A DNA stretch of 64,000 nucleotides from Singulisphaera sp. GP187 (GTDB taxonomy: Bacteria; Planctomycetota; Planctomycetia; Isosphaerales; Isosphaeraceae): assembly GCF_900129635.1 (NCBI RefSeq), contig NZ_FSRB01000003.1:124001-188000 (forward strand). Reading direction: 5' to 3'. The position numbers were made by a program, and so were the translations under genes. Under the pieces are notes generated by a model. That model had not been told where the DNA came from. It saw only the letters and a list, made by a program, of their open reading frames with translations, and did no database searches. How positions within the stretch are numbered: the stretch's first letter is position 1; each line of letters opens with the position of its first letter. Below, one piece after another: positions 53,466 to 62,678 of this stretch.

Positions 53466-53840
53466 ACGCCTCTACAGTCAATCTGCTCACCCTAACGGAT
53501 AATGATACCAGGATCGAATCAAGTCGAATCATGGTGGTCACTTCAAGCTCGGATCCTGACCTCATTTCCGCATCCCAGTGAGGACCGCGAGGGTTGAGGC
53601 CTGTTCCCGGGCCCAGGCGTTCCGACGTGTCCCCCGCTCAGCAATCGATATCGAGCCATCATTTTCTACTGGTATGGTGAAGGGACGCCCGTAGCCGTGG
53701 TGCGTGGTAGACCGTTGTGGCACGAGTGGAGGAGGTCTGCAAAGGCGAGGTCTACGACTGGTACCCAGAGAGGAGGTCTCAATCCCGTCCTCTCCAAAAC
53801 TCAGCAACTGTCAAATAGTAACCATCGGGTGCCGGATACT
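53466..53840. other. Intergenic region between convergent zinc-ribbon and ftsK genes
   Basis: 375 bp without a supportable gene. A minus-strand frame at 53562-53807 is open but has no ribosome-binding site or recognisable domain. No strong terminator hairpin was noticed. Confidence 0.4.
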
Positions 53841-56141
53841 TTACACGGAGCCGGCCGCCACTTCACCGCCGTTTTTGAGGGCTTCCCACTCGTCCCACGA
53901 GTAGAGGACCTCTCGCGCGGAGCCGCTCTTGAATTCGCCGACGATGCCGTCTTCGGCCATGAAGTCGATCAAGCGAGCGGCGCGGCCGTAGCCGATGCCG
54001 AGGGCACGCTGGAGGAGGGAGCAGGAGCCGCGACCTTCGCGAATGATGATCTCGATGGCCGGTTCGTAGAGCTCGTCACGCTCCTTCAGGGCCGCGCCTC
54101 GCTCCTTACCACCGGGGCCGCCGCTGACCTGCATCTGCACCAGCTCGCGACTATACTCGGCGGGGAATTGCTCGAGATACTGACAGACCCGATTGACCTC
54201 GGCGTCGGAAACGTACGTCCCCTGCGCCCGGACGATGTGCGAGGTGCCGGGGAAGAGGAAGAGCATGTCACCATTGCCGAGCAACTTGTCGGCGCCCATT
54301 TCGTCGAGCACGACGCGCGAGTCACCTCGGCTCGCCACCTGGAACGCGATTCGCGCGGGCAGGTTACCTTTGATCAGGCCGGTGATCACGTCGACCGTCG
54401 GCTTCTGGGTCGCGACGATCAGGTGCATCCCGACCGCACGGGCCTTCTGTGCCAGGCGGACAATGTGCGACTCGACCTCTTTGGCCGCCGTCATCATCAG
54501 GTCGGCCATTTCGTCGGCGATGATCACGATGTACGGCATATACGTCGGGATCCGCGCCATCTCCTCGTCGTCTTCAGGGCGGAGACGCGAGTAGATTTCG
54601 TCGGCACCAAGCTGATTGTATGTCTGGATGTTGCGGACGCCCGCCCGGGCCAGGTAGCCGTACCGTTCGTCCATCTTGTCACAGGCCCAGGACAAGAGCG
54701 ACTCGGCCTTCTTCATGTCGGTGACGACCGGGTGCATCAGGTGCGGGATCTTCTTGAACTGCGACAGTTCGACCATCTTGGGGTCGATCAGGATCAGCTT
54801 CACCTCATCCGGGCGCTTGGTCATCAGGATCGAGAGGATCATCGCGTTGAGACAGACCGATTTACCGGTTCCGGTTCGTCCCGCGATCAGCAAGTGGGGC
54901 ATGTCGGCCAGGTCGAAGGCGAGTGGGGCCCCCTTGACGTCCTTGCCCAGGAAGAGGGGGATCTTGAGCTTGTCGTTCCGGTTATGAATCTCCGTGACGA
55001 CTTCGCCGAGCTTGACCATCGCCCGGAGTTCGTTGGGGACCTCGATCCCGACCGTGGTCTTGCCCGGGATCGGCGCCACGATCCGGACGCTGGGGACCGC
55101 CATCGCGATCGCCAGGTCATCGGCCAGGCTGATGATCCGAGAGACCCGCAAGCCCGCTTCCAGCTCGATCTCGAACTGGGTGATCACCGGACCGGTATCG
55201 ATCTGGACGACTCGCACGTTGTAGCCGAAGTCGAGCAGGGTCCGTTCGACCAGCAACGCCCGCGCGTTGATCTTCGCCTCGTGCTCGTGGACCGGGAACG
55301 AGGGAAGTGGTTCCAGGAGTTCGAGCGGCGGGAGCTGGTAACCGCCCCCGGCCGGCGCGGACGGAATCGGCGCGGACGGATTCGCAACGGCCGGCTTGGT
55401 CACGGTGGGCTGATTGAGACCGCGAGCCCCCGCGTCGGGAATCAACTCGTCAGGCGATGGCGGGCGACTCAGCGCAGGTCGCGAGGTGATCGGGGCCAGC
55501 CGCGTCGTCGTGTCCACCAGCGCGAAGTTGCCCGGCATCAGCATCGCCGGGTTCGCGGCGGGAATCGGCTCGGCCGCCTCGACCGGCTTCCGCCTGGCCT
55601 TGATGCCGAGGACGCGAACCACCTCTTGAAACGGCCAGACGAAGAGGGCCTCGGCACAGAGCGAGAGACCGACCAAGCCGGCCGCCGCGAGAATCAGGAG
55701 CATCCCGAGCAGGCCGAACTGCCCCTCGAAGAAGGCCACCGCCAGCGCACCGAGGTAACCCCCACTCCCCACCAGAGGTCGTGGATCGAGGTCTCTGCCG
55801 TACTTGTGAACAAGTGCTGCCGTCACGGCCGTCAACAAGGCGAAGCCAGCCGCGGGGCCGACTCGCTCGGCAACCGACCGCCGGGCGAACCAGAGGAGGT
55901 CGATCGCCGCGAGGCCGAAGACGACCAGCAGTGAGGTCCAGCCCACCGACGTGAACAGGACGTGAGCCAAGGCGGCCCCGACCGGACCGCACGGGTTGGC
56001 GGGCGACGTCCGGACCGGCTCGGTCGAGTGACCGGGCGGGTCGGCCGGGTCGTAGTGAGCCAGGCTCAGAGCCAGAAAAATGATCGCCAGCAAGAAGGCC
56101 GACGCCGGACCGTTGCGCGTCAGTCGCTGTCGATCAAGCAT
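53841..56141 (-). CDS. ftsK: DNA translocase FtsK/SpoIIIE
   Basis: Septum-located ATP-driven DNA pump resolving chromosome termini. The 766-aa protein has four N-terminal membrane helices (~13-29, 55-84, 97-112, 141-165), a Pro/Ala-rich linker, then the motor: Walker A AGRTGTGKSVC (420-430), PDEVKLILIDPKMVELSQF, Walker B YIVIIADEMADLMM, and LPARIAFQVASRGDSRVVLDEMGADKLLGNGDML. The C-terminal winged-helix gamma domain (CSLLQRALGIGYGRAARLIDFMAEDGIVGEF) that reads KOPS-like sites is intact. GAGGAA lies ~6 nt before the ATG. It is the last gene of the aroF-to-ftsK run, 166 nt after rpoZ. Confidence 0.96.
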   Translation of the reverse strand: MLDRQRLTRNGPASAFLLAIIFLALSLAHYDPADPPGHSTEPVRTSPANPCGPVGAALAHVLFTSVGWTSLLVVFGLAAIDLLWFARRSVAERVGPAAGFALLTAVTAALVHKYGRDLDPRPLVGSGGYLGALAVAFFEGQFGLLGMLLILAAAGLVGLSLCAEALFVWPFQEVVRVLGIKARRKPVEAAEPIPAANPAMLMPGNFALVDTTTRLAPITSRPALSRPPSPDELIPDAGARGLNQPTVTKPAVANPSAPIPSAPAGGGYQLPPLELLEPLPSFPVHEHEAKINARALLVERTLLDFGYNVRVVQIDTGPVITQFEIELEAGLRVSRIISLADDLAIAMAVPSVRIVAPIPGKTTVGIEVPNELRAMVKLGEVVTEIHNRNDKLKIPLFLGKDVKGAPLAFDLADMPHLLIAGRTGTGKSVCLNAMILSILMTKRPDEVKLILIDPKMVELSQFKKIPHLMHPVVTDMKKAESLLSWACDKMDERYGYLARAGVRNIQTYNQLGADEIYSRLRPEDDEEMARIPTYMPYIVIIADEMADLMMTAAKEVESHIVRLAQKARAVGMHLIVATQKPTVDVITGLIKGNLPARIAFQVASRGDSRVVLDEMGADKLLGNGDMLFLFPGTSHIVRAQGTYVSDAEVNRVCQYLEQFPAEYSRELVQMQVSGGPGGKERGAALKERDELYEPAIEIIIREGRGSCSLLQRALGIGYGRAARLIDFMAEDGIVGEFKSGSAREVLYSWDEWEALKNGGEVAAGSV

Positions 56142-56307
56142 GAAGATTCCTCGGCGCGCCTGAAGATGAGGGAGTCCGGGGATGACCTGCCCCGCGCGCC
56201 GTTGCGCGAGTGTCCAAGTCCCGGACCCGTCTACTTCAGATCGGCAGCGACGAGCGAACAGCTTTCAAATTCCCGCCGCGGATCATGCGCCTGTGGGCCT
56301 GATGCGA

Positions 56308-56577
56308 CTATTCTGACGGTTGGGTAAGATCGACGGTGCCGCCCTCTTCGGCTTCCTCGGTCGGCTCGGTGTTCTGAAGGTTGCCCGACATATCGAGGTA
56401 GATTTTATCTTGCATGATCTCCTGGATCACGACCGCCATCTTGTCGGCGCCTCGCGATTCGACCAACGGCCGTGCGCCCTGGTTGAGCGCGATCATCCGC
56501 TTCTGGATCAGGGTCGACAGCTTGAACCGGCCGCCAACCTTGTTGACGATGTATTCTTCCTTCAGTTCTTCGAGCAT
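56308..56577 (-). CDS. rpoZ: RNA polymerase omega subunit
   Basis: Small subunit aiding beta-prime folding. The 89-aa form starts MLEELKEEYIVNKVGGRFKLSTLIQKRMIALNQGARPLVE, with the omega helix pattern and the usual ANKVG/RFKLS-like segment. The acidic tail (TEPTEEAEEGGTVDLTQPSE) is variable. ATG 56577 is preferred: GGAGG at the end of gmk lies 11 nt upstream and the family starts here; ATGs at 56601 and 56610 would overlap gmk. The gmk-rpoZ order is widely conserved and supports the call. Confidence 0.88.
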   Translation of the reverse strand: MLEELKEEYIVNKVGGRFKLSTLIQKRMIALNQGARPLVESRGADKMAVVIQEIMQDKIYLDMSGNLQNTEPTEEAEEGGTVDLTQPSE

Positions 56578-56584
56578 CGGGGGA

Positions 56585-57169
56585 TCAACCTCCACAACCA
56601 TGTTGGACAAGCAGGGCGACCAGGTCGTTGACGGCCTGGTCGAGTTCGCTATTCATCAATGAAAAATCGTAGCGGTGGACTTGTTCGTGTTCCCACCGTG
56701 CATTGGCCAGACGGCGAGCGATCGTTTCTTCACTGTCGGTGGCACGATCGCGCAACCGTGATTCGAGGATCGCGAAGCTCGGGACGTTGACAAAGAGCAG
56801 CAAGGCCGACGGCACGCGTTCCTTGACGAGCAGGGCCCCTTGGACGTCGATCTCGAGAAGCACGCACTCGCCTTTTGCCAGTTGGTCGCGGACCGGCCCC
56901 GCGGGAGTGCCGTAAAGATTCCCGTGGACCTCGGCACTCTCGAGGAACTGCCCGCGCTCGCGTTGCGCCTCAAACTCCTGACGCGACAGAAAAAAATACT
57001 CCCTGCCGTGCTCTTCGCCGGTCCGAGGAGCACGCGTCGTCGCGGAGATCGAGAGTCGCGTCTTCACTTCCGGACGCTGCAGCGCCAGCCGAACCAGGGT
57101 GCTCTTGCCAGAGCCCGAAGCCCCTGAGACCACAATCAACCGGCCGGGCAAATTCTCCCAGTCATCCAT
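56585..57169 (-). CDS. gmk: Guanylate kinase
   Basis: Phosphorylates GMP to GDP with ATP. The 194-aa protein has P-loop SGASGSGKST (15-24), SISATTRAPRTGEEHGREYFFLSRQEFE (GMP-binding region), FLESAEVHGNLYGTP, VLLEIDVQGALLVKE and the C-terminal Arg-rich lid RLRDRATDSEETIARRLANARWE. The ATG at 57169 is the family start; upstream Mets at 57202 are less likely. It lies between yicC and rpoZ, the classic yicC-gmk-rpoZ order, and its stop precedes the rpoZ ATG by 7 nt. Confidence 0.95.
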   Translation of the reverse strand: MDDWENLPGRLIVVSGASGSGKSTLVRLALQRPEVKTRLSISATTRAPRTGEEHGREYFFLSRQEFEAQRERGQFLESAEVHGNLYGTPAGPVRDQLAKGECVLLEIDVQGALLVKERVPSALLLFVNVPSFAILESRLRDRATDSEETIARRLANARWEHEQVHRYDFSLMNSELDQAVNDLVALLVQHGCGG

Positions 57170-57277
57170 CGCAAATTCCGGAAAGGGATCCAATATCAAC
57201 ACACAAGAGACTTCAAAATTGATCTTTCATCCATGAAATCGAGTGATGACACAATCGATTCTTGGGAGGGCGATCGA

Positions 57278-58156
57278 TCATTCCACGTTCTGAATCAACT
57301 CGCGGATCTTTTCCAGGAGACCCTTGATCTCGACGACGCACCGGCTGATCTCGACGTCGTTGGCCTTCGAGCCAATCGTGTTGGTCTCGCGTCCCATCTC
57401 CTGGACGACGAATTCGAGCTTGCGCCCCGCGCTTTCGGGCTCGTGGATCACGTCGATGTATTGAGCGAGATGGGCGCGGAGCCGGACGATCTCCTCCGCG
57501 ATATCGGCCCGCTCGGAGAGGATGGCGACCTCGCGAATCAGGTCCTTGGGCTCGATCGTGACCCCTTGCCCTTCGACAAGGCTCTGAACCCGCTCGATCA
57601 GCCGCTTCTGATAGGCGGCGACGACCTCGGGCCCCCTCGTGACGATCTGGTCGAGGTGGGTCGCCACAGCCTTGCCGAGCACGAGCAGCTCGTTGGCCAT
57701 CGCCTTGCCTTCCTCGGCCCGCGCCAACTGAAGCTTCACGAGCGCCTGCGAAATCACACCCGAGAGTGCGGGCCAGTCTTGGTGCGGGTCGTCGGTGGAG
57801 GGCTTGCGCTCCTCGACCACGCCGGGCAAGACCAAAAGCGCACTCAGCGGGGTCGACACCGACGAGTTCCCTTGCAAGGCGTCGAGCTGGTCGCGATAGC
57901 TCGTGAGCGCCACCACGTTCAAGCGGTAGTCCTCAACCCGACGGGGGCGGTCGATCCGTAAGACCACTTGCACCGTCCCACGGCGGATCGTCTCGCGCAC
58001 CAGCCGCTCGAGATCGGGCTCGAGCGCACCATAGGGGTCACTGATCTTGGCGCTCAACTTGAGATGGCGGTTATTGACCGTCCGGATCTCGACGCTGACC
58101 GTCCAGCGCTCCTCTTGAAGCCTGGCCTCTCCGAATCCGGTCATGCTCAGGAGCAC
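57278..58156 (-). CDS. yicC: YicC family endoribonuclease
   Basis: A 292-aa YicC/DUF1732 protein; E. coli YicC is an RNase that helps degrade the small RNA RyhB. It starts with the family LSMTGFGEARLQEERWTVSVEIRTVNNRHLKLSAKI and ends with the DUF1732 signature GRKLEFVVQEMGRETNTIGSKANDVEISRCVVEIKGLLEKIRELIQNVE. The GTG at 58156 has GAGG upstream; an ATG at 58144 is an alternative. It sits 99 nt after secG and 108 nt before gmk. Confidence 0.93.
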   Translation of the reverse strand: MLLSMTGFGEARLQEERWTVSVEIRTVNNRHLKLSAKISDPYGALEPDLERLVRETIRRGTVQVVLRIDRPRRVEDYRLNVVALTSYRDQLDALQGNSSVSTPLSALLVLPGVVEERKPSTDDPHQDWPALSGVISQALVKLQLARAEEGKAMANELLVLGKAVATHLDQIVTRGPEVVAAYQKRLIERVQSLVEGQGVTIEPKDLIREVAILSERADIAEEIVRLRAHLAQYIDVIHEPESAGRKLEFVVQEMGRETNTIGSKANDVEISRCVVEIKGLLEKIRELIQNVE

Positions 58157-58255
58157 TTCGACCTCATGGCGGGTTCAGGGAATGAATGTTAGGAAGGCGC
58201 GCGCTCGAAAAAAGCCAAAATCAACGAGGAAGAGGGGTCGGCCCCTCATCCCCCC

Positions 58256-58696
58256 TTACTTCTTCGTGGGGGGAATCGGAGCGGGAACCGCGGGGACTTC
58301 GATCGGCTGGGGAGAGGTGGACGTTCCGCTCGGGATCGCCGGCGCGGGGGTGGAGCTAAGGTCTGCACCGCTCGACTTCTTCGACTTGGTGCCCGTGGTC
58401 GAAGCCGCCCCCTTGGTGACCTTCGAGGTCCCGGAATCATTTCCCCAGGCGGAGTCGCCACCCCGGTTGGAGATGATCACCATCAGCATGCAGAGGACGA
58501 TCCAGAAAGCGGCCACGCTCATCGTGACCTTGGTGAAGACGTCTCCGGCCTTGGTACCGAAGGCGCTCGAACCACCCATGCCGCCGAATGCGCCCGCCAG
58601 GCCTCCTCCTTTACCGCGCTGGATGAGGACCAGGCAGATCAGGAAGAACGACGCAAGGATCAACAGCGAATCGAGAATGCCGATCAGGATATTCAC
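58256..58696 (-). CDS. secG: Preprotein translocase subunit SecG
   Basis: Small membrane subunit of the SecYEG channel. Two helices are clear: ILIGILDSLLILASFFLICLVLIQ and TKVTMSVAAFWIVLCMLMVIIS, joined by the conserved cytoplasmic loop RGKGGGLAGAFGGMGGSSAFGTKAGDVFTKVT. The family is usually ~75-110 aa; here a ~60-residue Ser/Thr/Pro/Lys tail extends it to 146 aa. The GTG at 58696 is preceded by GGAAGGA. It lies 94 nt downstream of tpiA, a pairing seen widely. Confidence 0.94.
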   Translation of the reverse strand: MNILIGILDSLLILASFFLICLVLIQRGKGGGLAGAFGGMGGSSAFGTKAGDVFTKVTMSVAAFWIVLCMLMVIISNRGGDSAWGNDSGTSKVTKGAASTTGTKSKKSSGADLSSTPAPAIPSGTSTSPQPIEVPAVPAPIPPTKK

Positions 58697-58790
58697 GGCG
58701 AGAGTCCTTCCGCGAGGAGGGTGTTAAAAATAAAGGAAGCGTCGTCCCGATCGGAGGGGACGACGCGCGGCGATTCCCGAAGGCTCGAAT

Positions 58791-59573
58791 TCAGACCTGG
58801 CCCTTGGCGGCGACAACCTGGGCCGCCCGGATGATTCCCAGGAAGTCCGCCTCTTTGAGGCTGGCACCACCGACAAGAGCCCCGTCGATGTCGGGACAAG
58901 CGAGCAGCTCAGCCGCGTTGTCGGGCTTAACGCTCCCCCCGTATTGGACAACGATCCGCGCCGCGGTCGCTTCGCCGAACAGCTTGGTCAGCCAGTCGCG
59001 AATAAACTCGTGGACCCCTTGCGCCTGGGCCGGGGTGGCGGTCAGACCGGTGCCGATCGCCCAGACAGGCTCGTAGGCGAGGACGATCCCGACCATCTGT
59101 TCGGCCGAGATCCCGGCGAGGGACCCGGTCAACTGGCCGGCAACCACGTCTTCGGTCTGGGCCGCTTCGCGCTCTTGAAGGGTCTCGCCGATGCAGACGA
59201 TCGGGATCAAGCCCACGGCCAGGGCGGCGTGGAGCTTGGCGTTGACCTGGGCGTCGGTCTCCCCCATCCCGTGCCGCCGCTCGCTGTGGCCGAGGATGAC
59301 GTGGGTGCATCCGGCGTCGTTGAGCATCGCCCCCGAGATCTCGCCGGTGTAGGCGCCTTCGGTCTTCCAGTGCATGTTCTGCGCACCGAGACCGATCGGC
59401 GAGTTGGCCAGGGCCGCGTCCACCTGGTCGAGAAAGAGCGCTGGGGGGCAGACCGCGACGCGGACGTCGGCCGCCGGTCCGACGCCGTTCTTGACCGCCT
59501 CGGCCAGGGCGACGGCTTCCTTCGCCGTCGCCGGATTCATTTTCCAGTTACCCGCGATAAACAGGGGACGCAT
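58791..59573 (-). CDS. tpiA: Triosephosphate isomerase
   Basis: Interconverts DHAP and glyceraldehyde 3-phosphate. The 260-aa protein has catalytic Lys11 (GNWKMN), His96 (LGHSERR), Glu168 (AYEPVWAIGTG) and the phosphate loop YGGSVKPDN. All catalytic residues are present. Its ATG overlaps the aroF stop (TGATG), so it is coupled to aroF; secG follows. Confidence 0.97.
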   Translation of the reverse strand: MRPLFIAGNWKMNPATAKEAVALAEAVKNGVGPAADVRVAVCPPALFLDQVDAALANSPIGLGAQNMHWKTEGAYTGEISGAMLNDAGCTHVILGHSERRHGMGETDAQVNAKLHAALAVGLIPIVCIGETLQEREAAQTEDVVAGQLTGSLAGISAEQMVGIVLAYEPVWAIGTGLTATPAQAQGVHEFIRDWLTKLFGEATAARIVVQYGGSVKPDNAAELLACPDIDGALVGGASLKEADFLGIIRAAQVVAAKGQV

Positions 59574-60610
59574 CAGACAGTCACTCCCTCACAAGCGTCG
59601 ATCGTCTTGCCCAGGAGTTGGGCAAGCTGCCGCAACTCCACCATGAGCTGGGCGTATTGGCGAGGCAACAACGCCTGCGGCCCGTCCGAGAGTGCTTTCT
59701 CGGGACAGGAGTGAACCTCGATATGGATTCCGTCGCTGCCGGCGGCGACTCCCGCGAGCGACATCGCGGGGATCAGGTCGGGCCGACCGGTCGCGTGGCT
59801 CGGATCCACGATGATCGGCAGGTGGCTCAATCCTTTGACATTCGGCACGATCGAGAGGTCGAGCGTGTTGCGGGTCGAGTCCTCGAACGTCCGCACCCCG
59901 CGCTCGCAGAGAATCACCCGGCGGTTGCCCTGGGCGAGCACGTATTCGGCCGACATGAGCAGGTCTTTGACCGTCGCGCTCATCCCGCGCTTCAGCAGGA
60001 CGGGGATTCGAGTCTTGCCGACTTCCTTGAGCAGGTCGAAGTTCTGCATGTTCCGGGCGCCGATCTGGAACAGGTCGGTATAGCGTTCGACCAGCTCGAT
60101 CTGCCGCGGATCCATAACCTCGGTGACGACCGGCATGCCGAACCGCTCACCCGTCGCCTTGAGCATCTTGAGGCCGTCTTCGCCGAGCCCCTGGAAGCTG
60201 TAGGGGGAGGTTCGCGGCTTGAACGCACCGCCGCGGAGCACGTTGGCCCCCGCCTCGCGGACCTTCTCGGCGATCTCCACCAGGAGCGGCTCGCTCTCGA
60301 TGGCGCACGGGCCGGCGATCATCATCAGGTGGCCGCCGCCAACCTTGATCCCCTTGATGTCGAAGACCGAAGCCTCGCCGTGAAACTCGCGGCTGGCGAG
60401 CTTATAGGGCTTGAGGATCGGAACCACCTGCTCGACCCCCGCGATCGCCTGGAGCGGCTCGGCCTGCAACTTATCTTCGTCACCAATGACGCCAATGATT
60501 GTCCGCGCGACCCCCTGGCTCAGGTGCGGGGTAAAGCCCAGGGCTTCGATCCGCTCGATAACGTGGTCGATAACCTCCTGGGTCGCATGCGGCTTCAGAA
60601 CGATGATCAT
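59573..60610 (-). CDS. aroF: 3-deoxy-7-phosphoheptulonate synthase (AroG type I-beta-like)
   Basis: Condenses PEP and erythrose 4-phosphate in the first shikimate step. The 345-aa protein has an N-terminal ferredoxin-like regulatory domain (MIIVLKPHATQEVIDHVIERIEALGFTPHLSQGVARTIIGVIGDE) and the catalytic barrel with GPCAIESEPLL, LRGGAFKPRTSPYSFQGLGEDGLKML, LLKRGMSATVKDLLMSAEYVLAQGNRRVILCERGVRTFE and VDPSHATGRPDLI. The Thermotoga-type N-domain suggests feedback by Tyr or Phe. GAGG sits 7 nt before the ATG at 60610. It is coupled to tpiA. The nearby pheA shows aromatic synthesis genes cluster here loosely. Confidence 0.95.
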   Translation of the reverse strand: MIIVLKPHATQEVIDHVIERIEALGFTPHLSQGVARTIIGVIGDEDKLQAEPLQAIAGVEQVVPILKPYKLASREFHGEASVFDIKGIKVGGGHLMMIAGPCAIESEPLLVEIAEKVREAGANVLRGGAFKPRTSPYSFQGLGEDGLKMLKATGERFGMPVVTEVMDPRQIELVERYTDLFQIGARNMQNFDLLKEVGKTRIPVLLKRGMSATVKDLLMSAEYVLAQGNRRVILCERGVRTFEDSTRNTLDLSIVPNVKGLSHLPIIVDPSHATGRPDLIPAMSLAGVAAGSDGIHIEVHSCPEKALSDGPQALLPRQYAQLMVELRQLAQLLGKTIDACEGVTV

Positions 60611-60781
60611 GAGGGTCCTCAGGCTCCCGGCCGGGTCGGCCGTGTTCCTCCCGACGCTGGGGGTCGACCTACTGTCGGTTGGGTGAACCCAAGAGTTTAA
60701 CGATCGGCAAACGAGGAGGGAAGCGGAAACCGCTCCGGGCATGCGATTTGTCGTCGCCGCGGCCCCGCCTTGCCGTCCCGG

Positions 60782-62515
60782 TCAGATCGCCCGGCGCCGG
60801 GCGATCCTCCGTCGCGCGACGAGCCCGGCCGACACGATGCCAAAGAGGGCCAGGACGCTCGGCTCAGGAACCGGCTGCGGAGCTCCCAGCTCGACGTGGA
60901 GTGAGGGCATCGACACGGGCATCGGGGTCGACGTGCCATCGGCACCGGAGGCCGCGGCCACAAGGCTATTGGCGCTATCGGGGACTTGCGGTGCCAGCCG
61001 GAGGGCATGCATCACGTCGAGGGAAGTGAGCCCGAACGCCCCGATCTGACCGACGGCATTGATGTCCGTCGCTCTCGTCAGGGTCGAGGCCGAAGTGGGA
61101 TCGATCAGGCGATTGGGATCGACCGGGGCGTTCTCGTTGAACGAGGCGAAAGTACGCCCAGTCGGACCGCTCCCTTTGGCGAGGTCACCCACAAGCTGCC
61201 CGGAATTGTTGATCGCATTCGCCGCGCTCCCCACATCGGCTTTGCCGAGCCCGGTGGCCCCTTCTGCTTGAGTATAGAGGAAAGCCTGGGCATTCTGCCC
61301 ACCTGAACCAGACGTTCCGACCACCTGACTCTTGTCGTTGCCCCCGAGAACCTGACTCAAATTGCCGCCGGGCAACGATCCCGCGGTAGTGGCTGCCGGG
61401 ACACTGGGCAATGATCCCGCGGCAGTGGCCGCCGGCACACTGGGCAACGATCCCGCGGTAGTGGCTGCCGGGACACTGGGCAACGATCCCGCGGTAGTGG
61501 CTGCCGGGACACTGGGCAACGATCCCGCGGCAGTGGCCGCCGGCACACTGGGCAACGATCCCGCGGCAGTGGCCGCCGGGACATTGGGCAACGATCCCGC
61601 GGCAGTGGCCGCCGGGACATTGGGCAACGATCCCGCGGCAGTGGCCGACGGGACATTGGGCAACGATCCCGCGGCAGTGGCTGCCGGCACATTGGAAAAG
61701 AATCCCGCGGCGGGGGCCGAGGCACTGGGCAAGGATCCCGTGGCAGAGACCGTCTGGGCACTGAGCAAGGATCCCGTGGCAGTGGCCGACGGGACACTGG
61801 ACAACGATCCCGAGGCAGGGACCGTCGAGACGCTGGGCAACGATCCCGAGGCGGTGGCCGACGGGACGCTGGGCAACGATCCCGTGGCAGGGACCGTCGA
61901 GACGCTGGGCAACGATCCCGAGGCAGTGGCCGACGGGACATTGGGCAACGATCCCGAGGCAGTGGCTGCCGGCACACTGGGCAACGATCCCGCGGCAGTG
62001 GCCGACGGGACACTGGGCAACGATCCCGTGGCAGGGACCGGCACACTAGAAAAGAATCCCGCGGCGGTGGCCGGGCCACTGGGCAGGGATCCCGTGCTGA
62101 TGGCCGGGCTACTGGGCAGGTTTCCGATGGCAGTCGTCGGGCCACCGACGAACCGGGCCTCGGCCCGGTGCTTGCCGAAGTCCCATCCCGCGGCGTTGCT
62201 CCCCGCTCGCGACGTGGCCCCGGCGTCGACGCCATTGGCGCCCTGCTTCAACGCGTCGGGATGAGGCCCCCTGGATTCGCCGGACTGGGGCCGGTCCCCA
62301 GTTCCGTTCGTGTTTTTTCCCGAGGGGTCGACCTTGAGCCGTTTCTGGGTGGTCACAGCCCTCGAGCTGTCGCCTAAGGGGAGCACGGAATCGCTGCTAC
62401 CCCCGACGTCGGTGACGGTGTACATCGGCTCGGCAACGACCGATGAGCCCGCCATCACCAGGGCAGCCAGAGTCGAGAGTCCACACCGAGTCAACCCTGC
62501 AAGTCGAATGCTCAT
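60782..62515 (-). CDS. PEP-CTERM protein with HAF-like ends and a 21-unit GSLPSVP repeat domain
   Basis: A 577-aa exported protein. Signal peptide (~1-28, ending VVAEP), then YTVTDVGGSSDSVLPLG, a HAF-like start. Residues 131-378 are 21 units of 11-12 aa, consensus GSLPSVPAATAA. After it come HAF-type segments (AQAFLYTQAEGATGLG, SAANAINNSGQLVGDLA, TRATDINAVGQIGAFG) and the sorting tail VPEPSVLALFGIVSAGLVARRRIARR, a PEP motif plus helix plus Arg cluster. AAGGA precedes the ATG. It lies 171 nt upstream of aroF and 163 nt downstream of pheA on the same strand. Such proteins are sorted by an exosortase (not in the window) and the repeat may be a surface stalk. The role is unknown. Confidence 0.85.
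   Translation of the reverse strand: MSIRLAGLTRCGLSTLAALVMAGSSVVAEPMYTVTDVGGSSDSVLPLGDSSRAVTTQKRLKVDPSGKNTNGTGDRPQSGESRGPHPDALKQGANGVDAGATSRAGSNAAGWDFGKHRAEARFVGGPTTAIGNLPSSPAISTGSLPSGPATAAGFFSSVPVPATGSLPSVPSATAAGSLPSVPAATASGSLPNVPSATASGSLPSVSTVPATGSLPSVPSATASGSLPSVSTVPASGSLSSVPSATATGSLLSAQTVSATGSLPSASAPAAGFFSNVPAATAAGSLPNVPSATAAGSLPNVPAATAAGSLPNVPAATAAGSLPSVPAATAAGSLPSVPAATTAGSLPSVPAATTAGSLPSVPAATAAGSLPSVPAATTAGSLPGGNLSQVLGGNDKSQVVGTSGSGGQNAQAFLYTQAEGATGLGKADVGSAANAINNSGQLVGDLAKGSGPTGRTFASFNENAPVDPNRLIDPTSASTLTRATDINAVGQIGAFGLTSLDVMHALRLAPQVPDSANSLVAAASGADGTSTPMPVSMPSLHVELGAPQPVPEPSVLALFGIVSAGLVARRRIARRRAI
61382..62125 (-). repeat. Tandem 33-36 bp repeats (21 units) inside the PEP-CTERM gene
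   Basis: Each unit encodes GSLPSVPAATAA or a variant. Units nearest the gene's 3' end (17-21) are almost identical, while those at the 5' end vary (STVPAT, AQTVSAT, GFFSNV). Because units are multiples of 3 and lack stops, two other frames are open across the block for ~300 codons. Confidence 0.95.
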
Positions 62516-62678
62516 GGGTGGGTCCTTCCATGGAGAGCAAAGCCCTGGTCAGCGTCCTGGCTCACCGCCACTTGCTCCTAAGGTTTGGGCCGGGACATTA
62601 AGTACCGGCCGCGCTCTCACGTCAAGACCAATCGTTATAACTGGAACACTTGGGTGTTCGCCGCGGATCCACCCCCAA

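Noticed and set aside
53562..53807. 81-aa minus-strand frame between the zinc-ribbon gene and ftsK
   Set aside because: No Shine-Dalgarno, domain or syntenic argument; composition is compatible with chance.
53697..55934. 745-aa plus-strand open frame opposite ftsK
   Set aside because: It is a GC-rich shadow: composition is His/Asp/Arg/Gly-heavy with no domain, and the minus strand encodes a complete FtsK.
61382..62125. CRISPR array hypothesis for the regular 36-bp repeats
   Set aside because: There are no unique spacers; the units are contiguous and coding, and no cas genes are present.
61362..62264. 300-aa plus-strand frame of NDPAAVAAGTLG repeats
   Set aside because: It results from the 36-bp tandem repeat of the PEP-CTERM gene read in antisense; the minus frame alone has signal peptide and PEP-CTERM tail.
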